Shown here: positions 16,993 to 24,518 of the stretch, piece by piece | How the letters are laid out: each line of letters opens with the position of its first letter | Numbering within the stretch: the first letter of the stretch is position 1 | Assembly: GCF_001183865.1 (NCBI RefSeq) | Contig: NZ_CP012020.1 | Location: forward strand, 1,674,001 to 1,738,000 | From: Methylophilus sp. TWE2 | GTDB lineage: Bacteria; Pseudomonadota; Gammaproteobacteria; Burkholderiales; Methylophilaceae | Length of the DNA stretch: 64,000 nt | Direction: 5' to 3' | The notes under the pieces: generated by a model | What the model saw: only the letters and a program-made list of their open reading frames with translations | Told to the model about the DNA's origin: nothing | Database searches by the model: none | Made by a program: the position numbers and the translations under genes

Positions 16993-17946
16993 CTATTTTT
17001 GATGTTGGGCAATCAGTGCCAGCGCCTGCGCTACCCAATCTTTTTGCAAACAATCCAGCACATGCACATCATCCATACCGCGCAACCAGGTGAGCTGACG
17101 TTTGGCTAGCTGGCGCGTAGCATACACACCATGCTCCCCCAGCGTTGGCAAGTCAATGTCCCCATGTAAATACTGCAGCACCTGGCGATAGCCGACACAG
17201 CGCATACTAGGAGTATCCATCGTCAGTTGGGGATATTCAATCAGCAGCCTTTTCACCTCATCCACAAAACCCTGTTTCAGCATGAGTTGAAAGCGTTCGG
17301 CAATCCGCTGATGTAGCACACTGCGGTCGCTTGGCATCAAGGCCAGTTTAAGGATATTGAATGGCAGCGAGACTTTTTGTGACTGCGCGCGCAAGACGCT
17401 CATGGGTTGTCCACTAATGCGGTACACCTCTAATGCGCGCTCTATGCGCTGGGAGTCGGTGGTGTGTATTTTAGCGGCGACAGTCGGGTCGATGCTGGCT
17501 AACTGGGCATGCATGGCCGGCCAGCCTATTGTGCTTGCTTCGGCTTCAATTTGCGCGCGAACGGCGGCATCTGCTTCTGGCAAATCACTCAAGCCATGCT
17601 GCAAGGCATTGAAATAGAGCATGGTCCCGCCGACGAGCACGGGGATACGGCCCTGCTGCGTGGCCTCGTGCATCAGTGCCAAAGCATCCTTTGCAAATTG
17701 CGCTGCTGAATACTGTTCTAACGGTGAAATGAGGTCGATTAAATGATGCGGGGCCTGGCGTAGCGTCTCGGCATCAGGCTTGGCAGTGCCGATATCCATA
17801 CCTTTGTAGACTAGGGCCGAGTCTACGCTGATGATGTCTACCGGGAAGCGTTGACACAAGGCGATAGTGGCGGCCGTTTTACCACTGGCAGTTGGCCCCA
17901 TCAGAAAAACGGCTGGAGGCAAACGCTTGTTAACTACTATGGACAT
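16993..17946 (-). CDS. miaA: tRNA dimethylallyltransferase MiaA
   Basis: 317 residues, the usual length. The P-loop FLMGPTASGKTAA lies at about 14-26 and DIISVDSALVYKGMDIGTAKP at about 34-54; both are diagnostic of MiaA. Later motifs include HHLIDL and GYRQVLQYL. The enzyme puts a dimethylallyl group on A37 of tRNAs that read UNN codons, a step that affects reading fidelity. It is the last gene of the minus-strand series headed by the H4MPT cluster, 59 bp after phhB, and ends at the shared terminator. Confidence 0.96.
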   Translation of the reverse strand: MSIVVNKRLPPAVFLMGPTASGKTAATIALCQRFPVDIISVDSALVYKGMDIGTAKPDAETLRQAPHHLIDLISPLEQYSAAQFAKDALALMHEATQQGRIPVLVGGTMLYFNALQHGLSDLPEADAAVRAQIEAEASTIGWPAMHAQLASIDPTVAAKIHTTDSQRIERALEVYRISGQPMSVLRAQSQKVSLPFNILKLALMPSDRSVLHQRIAERFQLMLKQGFVDEVKRLLIEYPQLTMDTPSMRCVGYRQVLQYLHGDIDLPTLGEHGVYATRQLAKRQLTWLRGMDDVHVLDCLQKDWVAQALALIAQHQK

Positions 17947-18005
17947 AAAACATTAAAAGGACATGCATCATGCATCAATCATCAATGTCACTCAAGAATA
18001 CACGT

Positions 18006-18374
18006 TTATTTATCGTACTTTACGTAACTAAAACGCAGATCATCCTGCGGCGTCCCTTCCAGGGCTGAACCTGCCTGTGGTTGCCATTGAATGACCTCTT
18101 CAATTTTACGCGCCAGTTCAATGTCTTTCATGGTGATGCCTTTTGCGCTATGCGTGCATAGCTTGACGATGACAAACGCATACGATACCGTTAAATCAGG
18201 ATGATGCCAGGCTGCTTCTGCCAGGTGTCCAATGGTGTTGACCACCATGAGCGTGCCTTTCCAGCTATTGGTTTTGTACTTGCGGCGTATCCAGCCATCC
18301 TCATAAAACCAGTGTGGCAATGATTCAGAAAAATGTTGTTGAATTTCCTGCTCGGTAAGAACTTGGTCGGTCAT
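18006..18374 (-). CDS. phhB: 4a-hydroxytetrahydrobiopterin (pterin-4a-carbinolamine) dehydratase
   Basis: 122 residues. The family motif AAWHHPDLTVSYAFVIVKLCTH (about 53-74) holds the conserved His-His-Pro and the later Thr-His; GITMKDIELARKIE follows. Known members dehydrate 4a-hydroxy-tetrahydropterin after aromatic amino-acid hydroxylation. No phenylalanine hydroxylase gene is nearby. Instead the gene ends the H4MPT cluster, so a role with H4MPT-type pterins is plausible but unproven. The start has a good ribosome-binding site (GAGGAGAAGG). Confidence 0.9.
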   Translation of the reverse strand: MTDQVLTEQEIQQHFSESLPHWFYEDGWIRRKYKTNSWKGTLMVVNTIGHLAEAAWHHPDLTVSYAFVIVKLCTHSAKGITMKDIELARKIEEVIQWQPQAGSALEGTPQDDLRFSYVKYDK

Positions 18375-18451
18375 GGCCTTCTCCTCGTCGTTTTTTGAGA
18401 GGCTAACAGTATACTCCTGTGGAGCCTAAGCTTAATGAGGAAAATCTTGGT

Positions 18452-19294
18452 TTAAGGTGTCAAGGAAGCACACATCGCGGTGATTACGGTTAAATCTGCA
18501 CTGGTACCAGGATTCAATTTCTGCTGTTTGAGCGCCTGGTCCCATGCCAGCAATGCCGGCATTGCGTGTTTGGGATTCTCCATGGCTAGCAAAGCCTTGT
18601 ATTGGGCCTGCGACTCTTGTTTCACACTTGTCGCCGTTTCAGCACCATATTTACGCGCAATATGACTATCGGGAAACGTGGACAGCCAATATAAATACAC
18701 CGCTGTCAATGCCCACGCCGGGCGTTCCCAGCGTGCCATCAGCTCGCGATAAAGTGGCAACGCTTGCGAGAAGATGGTTTCATAACCATCGACATATTGC
18801 CGCGCTACCGTATCATGCGCGCTTGCCAGCCGCATTGCTTCCAGCAAATCAATTTGCGGCACTTGTGAAATATCATGCTCTTCACGTTGCCCCATCCCTG
18901 CCGGGCTCACCAGTCGTATGCCTTCATAGACGCACGAAGCATCGGCCATCGTGGTTTGTTGCAGCACTTGTTGCAAGCCATTTTTTAAATCTAATTGCGG
19001 ATACTCTTTTAGTGCCTGGACGATTGGCCCAGCGAGCAATACGATTCCCAGATTTGTATTGCAACCTACCTTGTCATAAGTGGCTTGTAGTGCATCCAAT
19101 ATCCGTTGCCCTAAAGAACGCACACCAAACGCCTGGTCGTCACATAAGGCTGGTGCAGAAACCTCTGCACTCAGAATAAAATCCTGGACCTGCATGCCAT
19201 GCCCATCGGCAAAAATATGCACGTTGCCGGGTTTGAGCGCCTCAAGTTCTGCCAGGCAGGCATTGAGGTAGGCTTGTTGTACTGAAATGCGCAT
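18452..19294 (-). CDS. CitG/MdcB-like protein of the H4MPT cluster (Orf5-type)
   Basis: 280 residues from ATG 19294. Family motifs of triphosphoribosyl-dephospho-CoA synthase are visible: ELEALKPGNVH (about 16-26), VGCNTNLGIVLLAGPI (about 74-89), HDTVARQYV, PDSHIARKYG and LNPGTSADLTV near the C-terminus. Instead of citrate- or malonate-lyase genes, the neighbours are H4MPT genes, and a CitG-like gene (orf5 in Methylobacterium) is a standing member of methylotroph C1 clusters. It probably works in making the H4MPT or methylofuran cofactor. The substrate is not known to me. Confidence 0.85.
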   Translation of the reverse strand: MRISVQQAYLNACLAELEALKPGNVHIFADGHGMQVQDFILSAEVSAPALCDDQAFGVRSLGQRILDALQATYDKVGCNTNLGIVLLAGPIVQALKEYPQLDLKNGLQQVLQQTTMADASCVYEGIRLVSPAGMGQREEHDISQVPQIDLLEAMRLASAHDTVARQYVDGYETIFSQALPLYRELMARWERPAWALTAVYLYWLSTFPDSHIARKYGAETATSVKQESQAQYKALLAMENPKHAMPALLAWDQALKQQKLNPGTSADLTVITAMCASLTP

Positions 19295-19304
19295 AAGCAA
19301 TGTT

Positions 19305-20201
19305 CTACAGCTTTACCAGACGCAACAGGTCATTGACGAGCACGTCAGCAATCTCAAATGGGGTAATGCTTTGCAAGCCGCGCCAGGCTGGGATGCTGTT
19401 GACTTCAATCACCCATAACTTGCCATGTTTGTCGCGCATGATATCCACGCCTGCATAATCAATATTAATGGCTTGTGCTGCCTTGACGCCAAGCTCAGCG
19501 ACATCCACCTCGTGACAAACAGTACAGCGTGCGCCACGGGCGACATTATGTAACCAGCCCTCCCCTTGCCGCTTCATGGCTGCCACCGGCTCACCGCGAA
19601 CAACAAATACACGATAATCATGCTGATGCTGGCCACACTCGATTTTTTCTTGCAGATAATACACTCCATCGACAAAGGGATCTTGCGGTAGCGCAAATTG
19701 CTGCGGATGCTCTATCAAACGTACGCCTTTGCCCTGGGAGCCAAACAGCGGCTTGATCACCAGAGACTTACCGGCATCCAGCGCCTGCTGCATCAAGGGA
19801 TGGGCAACGCCGCGATGTTCGCATATCCAGGTGGCAGGTGTGGCAACGCCCTGCTCTGCCAGCAATTGGCTGGTCAGGCCTTTGTCTACGGTGATTTCAA
19901 TGGCACGCGCCTGGTTGTAAATCGTCATGCCCTGACGTTGCAGGGTATGCAGGATATTCATGCGCGTAATAATTTGCTGCGTCGTGCCAGCGGCAACACC
20001 TCGCACAAAGGCGATCGGTGCGCTCTGTGTCAAACCTGGGATATGTACTTTGACCTGCTGATCCACAATACTGACGTGGCAACTATCCAATGACACCATC
20101 AATGCCTGCCAGCCTCGTTTGGCAAAGGCGTGCGCCAGGCTTTGTCCGTGCCAGCCGCCAGCCTGGGCGACTTCATCGGTAAAAATAGGAACGACGTTCA
20201 T
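19305..20201 (-). CDS. RimK-like ATP-grasp ligase of the H4MPT cluster (Orf7-type)
   Basis: 298 residues from ATG 20201, which puts the first strand VVPIFTDE at the start; a GTG at 20243 would add 14 residues. ATP-grasp features: SLVIKPLFGSQGKGVRLIEH with the phosphate-binding loop (about 138-157), YYLQEKIECGQHQHDYRVFVV (about 171-191), and the Mg-binding DIMRDKHGKLWVIEVNSIPAW near the C-terminus. RimK relatives form amide bonds to glutamate. In this cluster it likely ligates an amino acid onto the H4MPT or methylofuran side chain. The exact reaction is inference. Confidence 0.87.
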   Translation of the reverse strand: MNVVPIFTDEVAQAGGWHGQSLAHAFAKRGWQALMVSLDSCHVSIVDQQVKVHIPGLTQSAPIAFVRGVAAGTTQQIITRMNILHTLQRQGMTIYNQARAIEITVDKGLTSQLLAEQGVATPATWICEHRGVAHPLMQQALDAGKSLVIKPLFGSQGKGVRLIEHPQQFALPQDPFVDGVYYLQEKIECGQHQHDYRVFVVRGEPVAAMKRQGEGWLHNVARGARCTVCHEVDVAELGVKAAQAINIDYAGVDIMRDKHGKLWVIEVNSIPAWRGLQSITPFEIADVLVNDLLRLVKL

Positions 20202-20279
20202 GTCAGCATTGAAATGATCACGCGGGACCCATGCATTTTGCACAGAATCCCGCGTCTATGACTTTATAAGACTGTAAAT

Positions 20280-21254
20280 TTAACTTCCAAAGGATTGATT
20301 TAGAAGGGTTTCATTAAACTGCCCGCCAAAGAAAGTCTTGCCGGACTTGAGATTAGTCACACTGACCTTGGCTGGTGAAAACAGCATGGGGTCAATCTGA
20401 TAAAAGTCCATATTGACGGCTTTGAACACCTCTGCAAATGGGCGACCGTAATCTTTGGATGAAGAGGAAGGTAGTTGCTGGGCGAGTTGTTCCGCTGCAG
20501 TATCATCGGTATTCACAAACAGTTGCACAAAGCCGCCAAACAGGATCGCATCATTGGTACGGCCCATGCCCACGATAAAGTCTGGTGAGGGCGCCGGTAC
20601 TGGCGCGACACCATAACCATCGACAATGGCATTCAGGTCAAAATGCAAAGTATGGCATTTATGCAGTGCCACTTCGAGCACACGTGCAGTCACTTGCAAG
20701 GAACCGGCCACACTGCGGGTTGGGGTCAGGATAAATGTCAGCTTATTAGCTGGCAAGCCAGTATCCCTGGCCACTTTTTCTATCACTTGTACAGGCGGCA
20801 CCTTGTCGGTTTCTAGCACCAACACCGTTTGCTCACCTTTGTCGGCGTAGTGAATGTCTTTGAAGACATCTTCACGCTGGGCTATCGAGCGGGCCGGGCC
20901 GCTGCCCAGTGAGAAGAATTTTTCGTGTGACAAAGCCCAGCCGGCATACTGGCTGCCCAGACAGGCAATCACCGGTTGAGTAGCCGTCACCATGACACTA
21001 AGTGGCCAGTGGGCAAATTGCGGCACTTGCTGCAATGCCACTTTACCTAAGCCACCCATGCAAATTTCGGCGATGATGCGCCCTGCTTCCAGGCCGCCAG
21101 TGGCCTGTATACCTGCGTCCACAATGGTGGCGCCTGTTTCATGTGTAGACACTGCGCAGCCCAAGGCCGGGGCATTGGCAATAAGGTGCGCCACCAGTGG
21201 TGCGCTATATTGTTGAACGCTAATGGATGTTGAATTCGATGCGGTTACAGACAT
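20280..21254 (-). CDS. mch: Methenyltetrahydromethanopterin cyclohydrolase
   Basis: 324 residues. Segments typical of Mch include ETGATIVDAGIQATGGLEAGR (about 39-59), ICMGGLGKV, PVIACLGSQYAGWALS and FFSLGSGPARSIAQRE (about 113-128). The enzyme hydrolyses methenyl-H4MPT to N5-formyl-H4MPT in the cytoplasm, the step after MtdB in formaldehyde oxidation. The start has GGGGGA just upstream and overlaps the 3' end of the OrfY-like gene by 35 bp, unusually long for coupled genes. Confidence 0.95.
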   Translation of the reverse strand: MSVTASNSTSISVQQYSAPLVAHLIANAPALGCAVSTHETGATIVDAGIQATGGLEAGRIIAEICMGGLGKVALQQVPQFAHWPLSVMVTATQPVIACLGSQYAGWALSHEKFFSLGSGPARSIAQREDVFKDIHYADKGEQTVLVLETDKVPPVQVIEKVARDTGLPANKLTFILTPTRSVAGSLQVTARVLEVALHKCHTLHFDLNAIVDGYGVAPVPAPSPDFIVGMGRTNDAILFGGFVQLFVNTDDTAAEQLAQQLPSSSSKDYGRPFAEVFKAVNMDFYQIDPMLFSPAKVSVTNLKSGKTFFGGQFNETLLNQSFGS

Positions 21255-22317
21255 AAGTCCCCCATAGTTTCTCTAATCGTGTTTTCTTATCTTGCAAAGC
21301 CTGTAGCATTTCCCTGTCTGAGCCCCCTTCTGCATATAGACTGCACACGGGCAGGCCTGCGGCAATCATGCCAACACTGGGCCGGTCTTCCAACCAGTCA
21401 GGAAAGTCTAGATCACTTGCGTTAATCTCTTGCCGTGCATACACAATACAATGACTGGCATGCGTCTTCATGGACTCTTGCAAAGGCATCATGTTGCCAC
21501 GGCAACTGTCCAGATGCGCTTTGATCAATGGCAACTCGGCATACAGCCGCATACTGGCGCTCAGTCGGGGGTTCACCTCTATGAGATGCAACTCGCCCTC
21601 ATGCCAGATGGCATCAATACTGTTAATGCCAACTAATCCCAAGCCTGGCAAGACTGCCTGCAATAACGCTGTGGCAGCGACAGTTAGCCCTGGATCATGC
21701 AAGCGCTTCACGCCAGCATAAGCATAGCTCCCTGCGCGTTGCTTGAGTGCATGTACGCCAATCAATGTGAATGTCTGTTGATGTGCGACAAACAATATGC
21801 CCACTGCTTGTCCTGGCTGAAAGGCTTGCCAGTAACTTTTTGCAGTGACTGTTGCTGCAGGTGACCAGTCTTGCACATGCATCCCACCACATTGCCCCGC
21901 CTGTTTATGCAGCCAACGACCTTCAAGCGGCTTTTGCATTGCGATGCGTGGCGACTGGACGCCGTGCGCATCACAATAATTTTTCAGCCATTGTGGATTT
22001 TTGACCTGGGCCACGGTTTCCGGTGTATTGCCAAATACTGCATGGCGTGTGAATAACTTTACATATGCCGCTTGATCTGCTTCCAAACCAGAACCAAGTA
22101 GAACGGCATCTGGCTTGAAACTATCCAATACTTCCAGCAACCCGGACATTTCATTGTTGACATCCGGTCCGCAAAAGCCTGGCCAGGGGTATACCAATGT
22201 TGCAGATTGTTGCGTATCGTTATCCGCAAACGCGTCCACAGCCAATACGCTAAAGCCTTCTTGTTGCGCCATCTGACTATAAATACGCGCGCTCTGTGAC
22301 AATACAGCCAATCGCAA
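21220..22317 (-). CDS. ATP-grasp protein of the H4MPT cluster (OrfY-type)
   Basis: 365 residues. The start is TTG at 22317: no ATG lies near the natural N-terminal strand LAVLSQSARIYSQMA. The middle contains FGNTPETVAQVKNPQWL and GLVGINSIDAIWHEGELHLIEVNPRLSASM, the latter (about 235-264) matching the catalytic end of ATP-grasp carboxylate-amine ligases. OrfY-like genes sit next to mtdB or mch in methylotroph H4MPT clusters and are thought to act in cofactor synthesis, reaction unknown. It begins 8 bp after mtdB and overlaps mch. Confidence 0.82.
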   Translation of the reverse strand: MRLAVLSQSARIYSQMAQQEGFSVLAVDAFADNDTQQSATLVYPWPGFCGPDVNNEMSGLLEVLDSFKPDAVLLGSGLEADQAAYVKLFTRHAVFGNTPETVAQVKNPQWLKNYCDAHGVQSPRIAMQKPLEGRWLHKQAGQCGGMHVQDWSPAATVTAKSYWQAFQPGQAVGILFVAHQQTFTLIGVHALKQRAGSYAYAGVKRLHDPGLTVAATALLQAVLPGLGLVGINSIDAIWHEGELHLIEVNPRLSASMRLYAELPLIKAHLDSCRGNMMPLQESMKTHASHCIVYARQEINASDLDFPDWLEDRPSVGMIAAGLPVCSLYAEGGSDREMLQALQDKKTRLEKLWGTYVCNRIEFNIH

Positions 22318-22325
22318 GAATCGCT

Positions 22326-23219
22326 TTACTCCACGTGTGCACAGGCATATTCATATGCCTGGTGGTAATCAATGTGCATGGGGCTTTCGCTTTGTAGCAT
22401 TTGCTCCAGCAATTTATTCTGTGTGACATATTTCAATTGGCCAATCGCCAAGGCGCCAAAACCGGCCACTTGTGTGCCTTCAATCAGTCCACCATCAGAG
22501 AAAGTGTCTACGCCCTCAATGCCAGAAGGAGGAACTGCGTTAACATCTGCCACGACTTTCAGTGATTTGGAGTTGGCGAATTGCTTGATTTCAAGGACGC
22601 GAATACCAGCTGGTGTCGCACACAAGGCCACTGTCGCCTCATTTAACACAGCCACTTTAGCAGCTTCTGTACTGCCATCCACCACTTTAAGGTTGACATC
22701 ATAATTGGCTGATAATTTATCGACATATGCCTGCATGCTGGCCACATCCGAGTGCGCCACCATCAATACAGTTGCCCCCTGGCGAGCTGCGATGAGTGCT
22801 GCTGTCGAGCCCACGGTACCACTGGCACCAAAAATAGCGACTTTTTCCTTGCCCAAACCACTACCAGACTTTTGCAAATAAAAATCGACTTTGGCCAGCA
22901 TGGCTGCTGCCGTGGTAAAGGCACCGGACGGATCAGAAAAAGTATGGCATTCAAATGGCTTGAACATGGCACTGCGTGCCTGCTTCTGCATTTCAAGCGC
23001 CACCTGGATATCGCGGCCACCAAAAAATAAGGCTTGCTGCTTTAATCCACTCGGGCTGCGTGAAAAAATGGCATCCTGCGTCAACGCGACGATTTCATTC
23101 AAAGTCACATCGGTGTAAGAAATAATTTTTTCATAGCCAGCATCAAAGGCCATATTCACATCAAATGGACTGGCATTCTTGGCAGCAGTGAACAAATGCA
23201 TAATACTGGTTTTTTTCAT
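22326..23219 (-). CDS. mtdB: NAD(P)-dependent methylene-H4MPT dehydrogenase MtdB
   Basis: 297 residues. The N-terminal segment MHLFTAAKNASPFDVNMAFDAGY matches the MtdA/MtdB family. The nucleotide-binding loop KVAIFGASGTVGSTAALIA (about 126-144) is a Rossmann fingerprint. Position next to mch and mptG favours MtdB, which oxidises methylene-H4MPT to methenyl-H4MPT with NAD or NADP, over MtdA, which also uses tetrahydrofolate. It is separated from mptG by 119 bp and is 8 bp before the OrfY-like gene. The MtdB/MtdA distinction is from context and my memory of the family. Confidence 0.93.
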   Translation of the reverse strand: MKKTSIMHLFTAAKNASPFDVNMAFDAGYEKIISYTDVTLNEIVALTQDAIFSRSPSGLKQQALFFGGRDIQVALEMQKQARSAMFKPFECHTFSDPSGAFTTAAAMLAKVDFYLQKSGSGLGKEKVAIFGASGTVGSTAALIAARQGATVLMVAHSDVASMQAYVDKLSANYDVNLKVVDGSTEAAKVAVLNEATVALCATPAGIRVLEIKQFANSKSLKVVADVNAVPPSGIEGVDTFSDGGLIEGTQVAGFGALAIGQLKYVTQNKLLEQMLQSESPMHIDYHQAYEYACAHVE

Positions 23220-23338
23220 TCTTCCCCCCGGTACGGTTCGTTAACAATATCTTTCGCCAATATACACATATCCAGACCAGTTCAAAATAAAGAGTAGACC
23301 TTAAAAGCCATAACTTTTCAAAATTATCTTAAGAAAAT

Positions 23339-24313
23339 TTAATCTGCGCCATTCCCTAATACAATATTGGCTGACTGATTCATGGCTGCTGTGACGATAA
23401 AACCCAAGGAGGCTTCATTAGCATGCGCATGGAGCAGCTGCATTTGCATAGCGACCGCTTCTGCACGCGAAGGCAGCAGCACAAATCCTGTTGGTCCCCA
23501 GGACGTTTGCCCAATGCCGTCATAACCTTGTTTTTTAATGGATTGTAAAATGCTCCCCACGCTTGAACTGGCATAGGCACCCCCCTGTGCAGGCGCGAAA
23601 TAATCTGCATTATAAGCTTGCAAATCACCAAGAAAACGGCTGAAGGTGGCAAAATCCTGTTCGATCAAGGCAGGCAAACCCTGGCTCAACAGCTGTTGCT
23701 GGATAACTTGTGTGGCGGTCAGCGATTGTGGCTCAAGCTGTTTAAATGCGTTTTTTTCACCTTGACCATGCAATCCATCGCGACTGTTGTCAACAATGAG
23801 TAAAAAGTGCCAATCTGATGGGAAAGCATGTTGCGCAATTAAGGGCGGCACCTCTGTATGCGGCCCGCGTCCACCATCTACCACAAACCCACCATGTTCA
23901 AACGTCGCAATGCCAATCCCTGAACGGGCACCGCGCTGGTGCGTTGCTGCGATCTTCGCTGCATTCACTGGCAGACCCAACAGGGTATTCACCGCGACGC
24001 CCAATGCCAGTGCCATCTGCGTGCCTGAGCCGAGGCCACCATGGCGAGGGACGGCCTGCTTGATGGTTACATTCAGTTCGGCATTGATTCCGTAAGCACT
24101 CAGGTGATGCTGCAACCTCCCGGACACCCATGGATCCAATGGAGACTGCTGCGGGCCAAGCCCCACGGCCAATGAAGTTTGAAAGGCATCAATCGCCACG
24201 CCCACACTGCCAAACTGGCGTTGGCTTTGCTGGCTCAAGTTAAAAAAACCGAGATGTAAGCGACCATATGTGGTCACGCTGACCACGCGCTCTACAGGAA
24301 TCACTGCATTCAT
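23339..24313 (-). CDS. mptG: Beta-ribofuranosylaminobenzene 5'-phosphate synthase (H4MPT biosynthesis)
   Basis: 324 residues. The N-terminus VVSVTTYGRLHLGFFNLS and the GHMP-kinase-like loop AVPRHGGLGSGTQMALALGVA (about 90-110) identify beta-RFAP synthase (Orf4 in Methylobacterium). It condenses phosphoribosyl diphosphate with 4-hydroxybenzoate or p-aminobenzoate, releasing CO2, in the first committed step of the methanopterin side chain. It heads the minus-strand H4MPT operon, so the promoter lies in the 205-bp gap shared with ppsA. The good GHMP loop does not imply kinase activity; the family uses the fold differently. Confidence 0.93.
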   Translation of the reverse strand: MNAVIPVERVVSVTTYGRLHLGFFNLSQQSQRQFGSVGVAIDAFQTSLAVGLGPQQSPLDPWVSGRLQHHLSAYGINAELNVTIKQAVPRHGGLGSGTQMALALGVAVNTLLGLPVNAAKIAATHQRGARSGIGIATFEHGGFVVDGGRGPHTEVPPLIAQHAFPSDWHFLLIVDNSRDGLHGQGEKNAFKQLEPQSLTATQVIQQQLLSQGLPALIEQDFATFSRFLGDLQAYNADYFAPAQGGAYASSSVGSILQSIKKQGYDGIGQTSWGPTGFVLLPSRAEAVAMQMQLLHAHANEASLGFIVTAAMNQSANIVLGNGAD

Positions 24314-24366
24314 GGCGTTTTATTATATAGATGCTAAAAAAATTGGAATGGCAATGTCATGGCGAC

Positions 24367-24395
24367 GTGACATTAAAACATGATTTTGGCATAAT
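24367..24395 (+). promoter_or_regulatory. Candidate sigma-70 promoter for ppsA
   Basis: GTGACA (24367-24372) and CATAAT (24390-24395) each match the -35 and -10 consensus at five of six positions, with a 17-bp spacer. They lie in the gap between divergent mptG and ppsA and would give a leader of about 115 bases before the ppsA start at 24519. Confidence 0.55.
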
Positions 24396-24518
24396 GGCCG
24401 CTATAAAAGTCATTCTACAATCAGACTATGTCCGGCAAACGGCCTCTACTGATCGAATTTTAGTCCATTGCACTCCGCGATAGATGATCACCAGTTTTAA
24501 AATAATTAAGGGTTTTAT

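Noticed and set aside
18544..19179. 211-codon plus-strand frame opposite the CitG-like gene
   Set aside because: The minus-strand frame carries all family motifs; the plus frame has no start context or domain.
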